From Silene noctiflora (Eukaryota; Streptophyta; Magnoliopsida; Caryophyllales; Caryophyllaceae): a stretch of 21,712 bases of DNA. Below are positions 10,901 through 18,274 of this stretch, in pieces (within the stretch, counting starts at the first letter, position 1; each line of letters starts with the position of its first letter). The position numbers were made by a program, and so were the translations under genes. The stretch spans positions 171,543-193,254 of the forward strand of contig VHZZ01000242.1 of NCBI GenBank assembly GCA_009801015.1, in the 5' to 3' direction. Under the pieces are notes generated by a model. That model did no database searches, was not told the origin of the DNA, and saw only the letters and a program-made list of their open reading frames with translations.

Positions 10901-12053
10901 ATGAAAGGTGAGCATATCCATCAAATAAATAGTAAGACTTGGCCTTTGGATTAATTCCTGTTGAGATAATAACTGCGATAATAAGACCGTAAATACCCAA
11001 AACTCCAGCCATAACAACTGGAACAATCGACTTCATAACCAATTCAGGTCTCATCACTCCCATTGATGCAACTCCTACACCACTCTTTGCTGTTCCATAA
11101 GCTGCTCCCATACCTTTACAACCCAAAAACAAAAATTCATATAAAACAACGCATACCCGGATCATAATATCATTAAATTTTACGAAAGACCCAAACTTTA
11201 TGGTGAAATCAGGTTAGCGATCAAAACATTTATGTTCCATAAGTTGCCCTCATACCTTTACCAACCAAAAAAACACAAAAGTTCATGTAAAACGGCACAT
11301 AACCAAATACTCCCTCCGTCCCAATCATTTGCTTATCTTTTGAGACGTATTTTAATACCTTTTAGGCTTTTACTAACCAAAAATATCAAAATTTCATGTA
11401 AAACAACACAAACCTAAATAAAAAAAATCATTAAATTAAAGTCCTTACATCTCAATCATTTGCTAACCTTCGATTAATATACCACTCACAGAATAAAAAA
11501 ACCACTCACAGAATAAAAAAGTAAACAAATAATCGAGACAAAGAGAGAACTAAAGATACAAACTTTAAGGTGGAATCATGCTAAAGATCAAAAATTTGCT
11601 GTTCCATGAGCTACCCTAATACATTTACCGAACAAAAACACAAGATTTCATGTAAACAACACATACCCAGATCATAATATCATCAAATTATACTAAAGAT
11701 CCAAACTTTATGGTAAAATCATGGTAATGATCAAATCTTTTACTGAAACAATCATAACTGTATTAGATGAATATGTAACAATTATGGGCCTAAACTTTCA
11801 GCCGGTTCATCCCAACCTTTCGTCATGAATAAAGGTACCCTTCCGCATCTATGGTTTACCCAATAATTTAGTGTACAGTTTATGGCCTTTAGTCGGATTA
11901 CATCTAACAGATTAAAGATTTGAACATGAAATTATGATGCAACTAGATTAAAGTTAGAGTTATGATCAACTTACAGGAGAAAATAAGAGCTGCAGCAGCA
12001 CCAAGGAAACCAAAAAACGGTGCCGTTTCATCACCATTGAAGACAGTAGACAT
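7911..12053 (-). CDS. VHA-c: V-type H+-ATPase 16-kDa proteolipid (subunit c), three exons
   Basis: Rotor-ring subunit of the membrane V0 sector; the ring carries protons across the tonoplast or other endomembranes as V1 hydrolyses ATP. Exons on the minus strand: 12053-11975, 11113-10828, 8043-7911. GT-AG introns of 861 and 2784 bp and matching phases give 498 nt, 165 aa, the normal plant length. The protein starts [20 protein letters not shown] and has four hydrophobic segments at about 12-32, 55-77, 93-117 and 130-156. The proton-carrying Glu is E142 in [13 protein letters not shown] (fourth segment). The two halves show the internal duplication typical of 16-kDa proteolipids. Both introns are loaded with repeats described separately. 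The gene is divergent from the AKR gene. A particular Arabidopsis isoform cannot be assigned from sequence alone. Confidence 0.97.
8833..9893. mobile_element. large foldback (long inverted repeat) in V-ATPase c intron 2
   Basis: Two arms of roughly 500-540 bp are reverse complements, about 8833-9374 and 9387-9893, around a central spacer of about a dozen bases. The outer ends match as AGCAAACATAG plus GTGGGTTTTAAATG, and the inner ends as CTACTTGCCTAGCAAT versus GGCAAGTAGGC. By eye the arms agree at about 75-85%, with a 50-60-bp extra stretch in the right arm near 9585-9650. The left arm, read from about 9181 to 9350, resembles coding sequence for a coiled coil (pieces [28 protein letters not shown]) with a stop. 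No transposase and no clear target duplication. It could be a long-TIR (MULE/Foldback) element or an inverted duplication of a gene fragment. Confidence 0.75.
9894..10827. other. remainder of V-ATPase c intron 2, nothing recognised
   Basis: AT-rich intron between the foldback and the exon 2 donor (GTAATATT at 10827). No motif, repeat or frame with coding character was recognised; the small open frames near 10282-10716 are low-complexity Asn/Thr/Lys-rich translations typical of AT-rich intron. Confidence 0.6.
11310..11350. mobile_element. Stowaway MITE left-end fragment
   Basis: CTCCCTCCGTCCCAATCATT is an essentially perfect Stowaway terminus preceded by TA (11308-11309). The matching right end is missing nearby, so this looks like a truncated copy. 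It interrupts copy 2 of the tandem exon-edge repeat. The inner boundary is approximate. Confidence 0.6.
11438..11549. mobile_element. degraded Stowaway-family MITE with internal 20-bp duplication
   Basis: It resembles the element at 13725-13816: CTCAATCATTTGCTAACCTTCGAT on the left, GTAAACAAATAATCGAGAC on the right and CACTCACAGAATAAAAAA in the middle. The terminal 12-15 bases have mutated. The middle block is exactly doubled at 11481-11500 and 11501-11520. It sits inside copy 3 of the tandem unit, splitting ATCATTAAATTA from ACTAAAGAT. Confidence 0.65.
11975..12053 (-). other. VHA-c: first exon (coding part) of V-ATPase c
   Basis: This exon encodes residues 1-26 plus the first base of Cys27, and is easily missed because no long frame marks it. 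The donor is GTAAGTTG after TTCTCCT. The T joins GT of exon 2 to restore Cys in FSCMGAAYG. The ATG at 12053 is preceded by a CCTAGAAAATC leader; there is no upstream in-frame alternative in keeping with the family. Confidence 0.95.
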
Positions 12054-12264
12054 GATTTTCTAGGTTTGATCGGATCTGGGGATTTAGAGAGAGATGAGAT
12101 GAGGAAAGGGTTGATGAAAATTGAGATTGTGAGGTGTTGGAGGAGATCACAAATTTGTTGATTAACTTATTATGCTAAAATCATATACGTGGACCTATTT
12201 TCTGTTTACTATTTCTCCTCATCAAACTCCTAATCAGAAATTTTTTGTTTAATGATATCCAATA

Positions 12265-12515
12265 TGATCTGAAATTGACCTAATCAAAATAACCCGATTC
12301 GATAAGGCTGATCGAGATCGGGAAGTGACTCAAAAAGTGACCTGACCTGAAATGACTTATTTTAAGCATACGGTTAACCTCAAGTGATCTAAACGACTCA
12401 GAATGACTAGACCCGGTGTAACCTGGCCCAAAAATGACCCAACCAGATAAATTACCCGATAATTATTGACCCGAAAATGACCTGATCTAAAGTAACCCGA
12501 CCGAGTAACTCAAAC
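12265..12515. repeat. degenerate TGACCCGA / TGACCTGA repeats
   Basis: TGACCTGA, TGACCCAA, TGACCCGA and AACCCGA units recur at irregular spacing over about 250 bp. Related blocks occur at about 17555-17630 and, inverted, at about 16690-16830. This type of decayed interspersed array is familiar from plant intergenic DNA. Function unknown. Confidence 0.6.
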
Positions 12516-12561
12516 AACTTGTACTCTCTAGGGTTTTCCGAATTTGACTTAATAGTTGATA

Positions 12562-13014
12562 CTACTCATTTGTTTATTTTATTTTTTTACATTGCGAATA
12601 TCTTTTATAGATAATTATGAAGTATTATCTATCTTAAGGTGGTGACCCAACTCGAGCCACCCCATCACATTGGGCCAACTTTTGGTGCCCCCACCACGGA
12701 GCATGGCACAAGTGCGCAACCCTTCCTTGGTGGTGTCGCTCACCTCTTGGGCTGGCCTCGGGACAAACTTTGTTAGAAAAAATTTACGCCAGCTCGCCTT
12801 AACCATATCTTAAATGGGTCGTGCTCAGGCCTAAGTTTACTAACTCTATACCGACAAGGCCCGATATTACCTCCCGCTAGTGTCATGCCCATGCTCCACC
12901 ACCACCATAGTCAGACTCGCACCAGTCGTCCCAATGGTCACCCTTATTCGTGTTATTATCCACTTCATTTAATAACAATAGCTACAAATAAACAAATGAT
13001 CAAAACAGATGGAG
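12562..13014. mobile_element. Stowaway-bounded block with GC-richer interior
   Basis: The right end is a Stowaway-like terminus (AATAAACAAATGATC followed by GATGGAG and TA at 13015-13016). The left end (TA at 12560-12561, then CTACTCATTTGTTTATT) is its inverted partner with about 11 bases missing. The 350-bp interior (about 12638-12960) is clearly more GC-rich than its surroundings and shows CTTAAGG(T/C) near both ends of its first half (12634, 12797). I do not recognise it and it has no supported gene. It may be another insertion nested in an old MITE. Confidence 0.45.
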
Positions 13015-13130
13015 TATCTAATCTTTACTTTGTGTACATCACTTTAGTTTAATTTTCGATTCAGTTCAGAAAGTTCCGATCCAGAAACGGGCAGTGTACC
13101 ATAATTTGGGTGCACCATTTACAGCCACAC

Positions 13131-13158
13131 TTCTATTCCCTACTCTCTACTTCATCTC
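13131..13158 (+). promoter_or_regulatory. pyrimidine (Y-patch) initiator region of the AKR gene
   Basis: A C/T-rich stretch beginning TTCTATTCCCTACTCTC lies about 70-95 nt upstream of the ATG. Plant TATA-less promoters often start transcription in such Y patches. I see no convincing TATA box here. The right end of the MITE-bounded block is only about 210 bp upstream of the ATG. Confidence 0.4.
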
Positions 13159-13224
13159 AGTGAACTAATCAAAATTCCACGATCTCACAAATTAAACCCT
13201 TATTATTCATACTATTTTCTAAAA

Positions 13225-16200
13225 ATGACAACAATTAAACTGAACAATGGTCATGAAATGCCAGTAATTGGACTTGGAGTATGGCGTATGGACAAGAAAG
13301 ACATCAAAGATCTCATCTTTTCTGCCATTAAACTTGGATATCGTCATTTTGACTGTGCTGGTATACTTTTTTTTGTTTTTTTCTTGCTTAATTTGGTTGT
13401 TTATTGATTGATATTTTACTTTGTTGATCATATTGAAAAACCCGTAATTTGCGAGAGCCGTTGAAGCACTGGGGTAACGTTGTTGTCTTGATCGTATTGA
13501 AATACCTATCAAATGGCCAGTTGATAATATTTACTCTCTCCGTCCTGATTATTTGTTTCCTTTTCTTTATTCGCGGTGAGTAGTAGTTTAATCAAAGATA
13601 AACAAATGATTGAGACGGGGAAGTAGTCAACATCATTTTGATGGTGCAAAGATTGGATTTTTGAGACATAAGTGAAAGGATAAGAAATGGTCGGATGTGA
13701 TTATGTGAAGTACATGGACTGCTACTCCTTCCGTCCCAATCATTTGTTTACCTTCGATGAAAGTACCCCTCACTAAGAATAAAAAAGGGTAAACAAATGA
13801 TTGATACAGAGGGGAGTATATGTTATTGTTATGGAGTAGTTTGGGAGCTTCCTGTGAATTAGTAGGGTACATTTCCATGAAAAATGAATGGCGGATAAAG
13901 AATCTTGTTTGTGATTTATGGCTTTATGCTTAATATCTTTGTTCTTTCTATGATTCCGATGAGAATGAGTAAACTACTCTTATGATAGCTTCTATTCCGT
14001 CCTTACGTTAGTTGAAACGTTAATTGAAGCTTTGATCGTATGGTTGTGACTTGTGACTTGTGACTTGTGACGTTGGGTTGATAACGGTGATTACTGTTTG
14101 CAGCGGACTACCAAAATGAAGCTGAGGTCGGGGAGGCACTTGCAGAAGCATTTCAGTCTGGACTTGTTAAAAGGGATGAACTTTTCATAACTACCAAGGC
14201 AAGTATATTCATGCTTTAGGATGATAGCATATGAGTTTTGAAGTGAGGCTTGTATGCAACGGTCTAAATCCCTCTTGTGAGACATACTCAAGTCGTTGAT
14301 GTATTTCTTCTTTGAGTTAGTCTCTCATGTTAGACCTTCTCATGTACTCTGTCGGTCCATCTAATTTAGATTGTTCCCATTTGACTCGAAGTCCTATTTT
14401 AGTAATGAATTATACGAGTAATTTTTGCCCATTCATCTCTTGACTTAAAATGTTTACTTCTACAGATATAAGTATATAACATTACCCTTGCCATTATGGC
14501 TACTTTACTAGGATAGTATAATCTCATTTCATGCTAGATAAGAAACGCGACAATTATTTGGGATAGACCAGAGAGGAAATGAGTAAATGTAATTGGGGTG
14601 GACGGAGAATTTGTGCTATTTTTAACAATATTGTCAATAATGGGCTGGCATTTCTAGTATATTAATAGATGATATATCACTTTCTTACAGCTATGGAACT
14701 CAGACCATGGACATGTTCTTGAAGCCTGCAAAGACAGTTTAAAAAAACTTCGCCTTGACTATCTGGATTTGTACCTGGTTCACTTCCCCGTGGCTACAAA
14801 ACATACAGGTAATTGTGTTGAGTCTTGATTCTTTTGGTTCATGTTGTTTTGCTGGCTACTAGGCTTCATGCATCAGCATTGTTGGGAAGCCTGGGACTAG
14901 CATAGTAGTATGTAAAGGCAGTACTTGTATATGGATACGTATAAGATGAAAGGATGCATGACTCTAACAATCGTGACTATGAGGAGTGAAAGTTACAAAC
15001 TGTGAAAGTGTGAACAATATAGACAGCAATACAATTGTGAAGAACAGGGTTTGCTTATTTTCACTGTGAGAAAAAATAGGATCACCTCAGATCAAGTTTT
15101 GTTTTTGAAGCGATTCTCAGTGGAGAGTATTTTCCTGTAACATTGTATCACAACAGTAACTTGTAACTTTGTAAGTGGTAATTTTGGATAGGCTTTCTTG
15201 ATTGAACGCTTCTGGAGTTCAAGAGAAAATAGAAAGAGAAATTACTGTTTTGTGATGCAACGTTACAGGAAAATACCCTCCACTGAGAATCGCTTCAAAA
15301 ACAGAGAGTAATTTGAGTATATGAGTTCATACTTGTGGTAAGGCATTTGAGTTCAAGCCTTTGTTAGTTTGTTACTTTGACACTTCACTTCGGTTGTGCA
15401 TCACATATATGTCTAGACTTTAGTCACTTCGTTTTAGTCATAAAAAGAAAAACAAGAGACTTTTTCTCAAAGTAGCCGTATCCAATATTTCGACACTGTG
15501 CTGCGTCTGTCACTTCAGGTGAGTTAAAGTAATAGAGGTTTAAATTTTTTCCTTTATTTTCTAACAGGAGTTGGAACAACTGGAAGTGCCTTGGATGCGG
15601 ATGGTGTGCTGGAGATTGACACGACCATATCATTGGAAACCACCTGGCATGCCATGGAAGAGCTTGTTTCCATGGGCTTAGTTCGAAGTATTGGTATCAG
15701 GTAGAACCTAACATCCACATCTAATCTTCTTTCAAATGTACATATCTATGCAGATGAGCTTCAGATGTTTGAAGCTGTTTCCTGAAAAGGGGACAACTTT
15801 TTGTTGAGGATGTTTCCTCTTCCAAAGGGTCTCCATTGGTAGTGCTTCTGCACAGGATGCTTCTATTCTTTATGGGTTTTAATTCGGTTTTCAAGCTTGC
15901 TTGATCTACCGACTGGCTTCAAAGACACATTTATTTGGTTCTCTGAGTAACATTTTGTTCATATGAACCCTTATGCACTTAGATCGTAGATTAGCTGGTA
16001 AGGGATTGTACTAGCGTGCGTAATTAAAGGTCCGAAGATCAATTTCATGGGAATGCATTATTGTTAAAACTCAGGAGGCAGAGTTGTACGGCTCTTGCGG
16101 TCCTGCCCAACTCAAATTTGGACTAAAACGGATGGTGGAACCAAAAAGAACCTTTTGCTAACACGATGCTCATATTTCCTCCTATTTTTGTTTGGTAGTT

Positions 16201-17118
16201 GATACAAAGTGGGGACTTTCGGTATATATCCATTATAATCCAATGCCTTTTATGTTTTGCGATCATGTCTTTAAATTCTCTAGTTTTTGTGAAAACTACT
16301 TGCAGCAACTACGACATCTTTTTGACCAGAGATTGTTTAGCGTATTCCAAGATTAAGCCTGCTGTTAACCAGATTGAAACACACCCCTACTTCCAGCGTG
16401 AATCTTTGGTGAAATTCTGTCAGAAACATTCGGTTGTTGTCACCGCCCACACTCCTTTAGGAGGGGCAGCTGCTAACCATGAATGGTTTGGGACCGTCTC
16501 TTGCTTGGATGATCCTGTTCTTAAGGTACTCGTGCCAGCAATTTGAAAACCATTATCTTGTTTATTTCCTTCTTATAAATTTTTCTAGTTGAAAAAAAGT
16601 TCATGAATGTATGTCATCTTATTACATAATTTATCTGTGGCGTACCAGAATATGTTGAATGTATGCCTGTACGGGCACATATTCAGGCACTTTGGGCTGG
16701 GTCGGTGATCTAGAATTCGAGTTGAATGTTTGAGTCTGAGTGGGGCTATTTCTGGTTATGTTGGAACGGTGGTTTAGAGTCAGGTCAATATCGAGTCCAA
16801 TAAACAGTCTCACGTCAGGTCTTTCTTGTCCATTGATTTTTGCTGCGGCTACTTCTGACCCTATTTCTTTCTGATGTCGACAATCAGGGCCTTGCAGAGA
16901 AGTACAAGAGGACTGCGGCACAAGTTGTTCTTCGGTGGGGCATCCAGCGCAACACTATTGTCATACCAAAGACATCCAAGATAGAAAGATTGAAGGAGAA
17001 CGTCCAAGTTTTCGACTTTGAGCTGGAAAAGGAAGACGTCGAACTGATTAAGAGCATCGATCGCAAGTACAGGACCAATCAACCAGCCGTGTTTTGGGGA
17101 GTAGATTTATATGCTTGA
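13225..17118 (+). CDS. NADPH-dependent aldose-6-phosphate reductase-like AKR (S6PDH/M6PR family), six exons
   Basis: Cytosolic aldo-keto reductase related to sorbitol-6-phosphate dehydrogenase of Rosaceae and mannose-6-phosphate reductase of celery, which reduce aldose 6-phosphates to polyol phosphates with NADPH. Exons: 13225-13360, 14104-14198, 14691-14808, 15568-15700, 16306-16525, 16888-17118. They total 933 nt, 310 aa, the family length. Phases agree throughout. The AKR catalytic tetrad is D43, Y48, K77 and H108 (HFDCAADYQNEAEVGEAL, ITTKLWN, LYLVHFP). IGIS is followed by NYDIFLTRDCLAYSKIKPAV and NQIETHPYFQ. IPKTSK at 260-265 is the NADP phosphate-binding loop, and the end is PAVFWGVDLYA. 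Intron 2 uses a GC donor (AAG/GCAAGT at 14199). Homologues exist in plants that make no sorbitol or mannitol, so the physiological substrate is uncertain. Confidence 0.95.
13534..13623. mobile_element. Stowaway MITE, AKR intron 1 (first)
   Basis: The 90-bp element runs from CTCTCTCCGTCCTGATTATT to GATTGAGACGGGGAAG, with TA at 13532-13533 and 13624-13625. The termini pair as inverted repeats over about 27 bp. Non-coding. Confidence 0.85.
13725..13816. mobile_element. Stowaway MITE, AKR intron 1 (second)
   Basis: Left CTCCTTCCGTCCCAATCATT and right GATTGATACAGAGGGGAG are inverted repeats, with TA at 13723-13724 and 13817-13818. Length is 92 bp. The core CTTCGATGAAAGTACCCC is shared in decayed form with the element near 11438-11549, so both belong to one subfamily. 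Confidence 0.88.
14044..14071. repeat. (TTGTGAC)4 tandem repeat
   Basis: Four perfect heptamers end about 30 nt before the acceptor of AKR exon 2 (14103), in the zone where the branch point would be expected. The motif TGAC resembles part of a branch-point consensus (CTRAY-like), but this is not shown to matter. Confidence 0.75.
14347..14607. mobile_element. possible decayed MITE in the GC-AG intron of the AKR gene
   Basis: The left end CTCTGTCGGTCCATCTAATT follows TA (14345-14346). The right end reads GTGGACGGAG, whose inverse CTCCGTCCAC matches the left terminus imperfectly. Internal AATTATTTGGGATAGACCAG resembles another MITE end, so it may be composite. The target duplication on the right is lost. 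Confidence 0.45.
15101..15302. repeat. near-perfect 60-bp inverted repeat (hairpin) in AKR intron 3
   Basis: The left arm 15101-15160 and right arm 15241-15302 are reverse complements. The first 53 positions differ at only three sites, then there is a 2-base gap and further matching to AACAGTAA. The spacer is about 80 bp. The outer ends read GTTTTTGAAGCGATTCTCAG and its inverse. It would fold in the pre-mRNA of the AKR gene. No target duplication is evident. It is either a young foldback MITE or a miRNA-like precursor. Confidence 0.85.
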
Positions 17119-17905
17119 ATGTCGACTCCTACCGGCTTGACATTGAACTGCCAAAAAATATTGAACTGTGAGTTAGATCCGCGAATGTTTAAGGTTGATT
17201 TCCCATTAAATTCCTAGCATATTCATGGAGCTTTAAGAACTTTGGAACATTGACAACTACGCTATGGAGCCGTCTGGCTTGCTTATTTTTGCTTTTGCTT
17301 TGTGCTGTGTTCATGTGACCTGGAGCGCTTTTGCATTCTCTTTGATCGATCTGGATCTGTACTGTGGAATTTCGTCTAAGGCTAGGCATCGTACGACATG
17401 ATCAGTAACCGGTCCCAAATAACCCAATCTGAAATTTAAATTACTTAAAAAGAACAGCCCAAGGTAGACATGAAACTTAATTGCTGATCAATCGTGACTA
17501 AAAAAATGAGTTTACCATAATTTGAAACTACGACATGTCGACATTGGCTGGAAAATGGCCCCGTCCATGGCAAACGATACATGACCCAAACATGACCCAG
17601 ATGAACTCGGTACATGATCTAAATACAACCTACTAAGCCTACCTTTCTGGTTCTAGTTAATCGAACTGTCGACTGTCAATTGCCCTCGTTTGTAACAGAA
17701 ATTCTCGTTTAAGAAAAGATATTATCGGTCTTAAGCTTAAAATAGGTTAAATAGTTACTACTTTCATAGATAATACAGAAATAAAATGTCTAGATATTAA
17801 CAAAAAAAACTTATCTTATTATTTATATAAGTGGTGTGTATTTGACCCGTTTCAATCTTATCGCGCTTACAATCTCCCACCATTCTACAAATGACCAACA
17901 ATACC
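17119..17905. other. AKR 3' flank and intergenic DNA up to the retrotransposon
   Basis: The first part (about 17119-17390) is probably the AKR 3' UTR, T/G-rich at its end; no certain polyadenylation signal. About 17555-17630 has degenerate ATGACCCA-like units. From about 17690 it is AT-rich. The stretch 17830-17900 just outside the LTR contains TTTGACCCGTTTCAATC and looks like host repeat DNA. No gene seen. Confidence 0.55.
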
Positions 17906-18245
17906 TGAACACATTGGAATGAACTTCTAGGAATTTAATCGAAGAAATTCGAGAAACAATTACAGGATTGCTAGAATTTAAGAAAACAATCGAGCTCAAA
18001 GTTTCATTAATGGAAGCTTGAAATGTTACAAGCTTAACAGAATTTACAGAAAGAGTTTGTGAGAAAATGATTACAAAACTGAATGAATGTAAATGAATGA
18101 CTTAAGCCTATTTATAGTAATTCCCAACTTGTTATTGCTAANTAATTCTGACTAACTGCTTCCCCTGAATTCGTGGGATTCTGTTAAGAATCTGTTAGGC
18201 GCCAGCTCAGCAATTCTGTTAGGAAAGTCGGTTAAGGTCATGACA
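17906..18245 (-). repeat. 3' LTR of the Ty3/gypsy element
   Basis: Reading on the minus strand, the LTR starts TGTCATGACC directly after the polypurine tract. It contains a CTATAAATAGG TATA box at about 18107-18118 and an adjacent CATTCATTTACATTCATTCA start region. I place its end at GTGTTCA (17906), giving 340 bp, because the sequence beyond looks like dispersed host DNA. That end is tentative: the 5' LTR is outside the window, so the two cannot be compared. One base (18142) is ambiguous. Confidence 0.65.
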
Positions 18246-18246
18246 A

Positions 18247-18259
18247 TCCACTCCCCTTA
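18247..18259 (-). other. polypurine tract
   Basis: The minus strand reads TTTAAGGGGAGTGGAT just before TGTCATG. This purine run is the usual plus-strand primer of LTR retrotransposons and fixes the LTR boundary at 18245. Confidence 0.75.
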
Positions 18260-18274
18260 AAGTTCAGCTTGTCC

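Larger units (their letters stand above)
11086..11736. repeat. four tandem copies of a ~143-bp unit covering the exon 2 edge of V-ATPase c
   Basis: Copy 1 is 11086-11228 and includes the real first 28 nt of exon 2 (up to 11113), its splice acceptor and intron. Copy 2 starts at 11229, copy 3 occupies about 11350-11594, and copy 4 is 11595-11736. Copies 2 and 4 repeat the exon-edge sequence (TGTTCCAT(A/G)AG then CATACCTTTAC, decayed in copy 4). All share the motif TTCAT(G/A)TAAAAC or close to it. Copies 1, 3 and 4 also share CAAACTTTA(T/A)GGT and a GATCAAA end. Copies 2 and 3 are broken by MITE sequence. The duplicates lie upstream of the true acceptor in the transcript. Confidence 0.8.

Noticed and set aside
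10824-11165. V-ATPase c starting at an upstream Met in this frame
   Set aside because: The first residues (before CMGAAYG) are intron. The true N-terminus is the separate exon 12053-11975, which restores the family sequence.
12615-12806. 63-aa minus-strand open frame in the GC-richer block
   Set aside because: No motif recognised. The block looks repeat-derived, so openness is explained by composition.
16199-16546. 115-aa frame read as a separate gene
   Set aside because: Its second half is AKR exon 5 (16306-16525); the first 36 residues are intron read-through.
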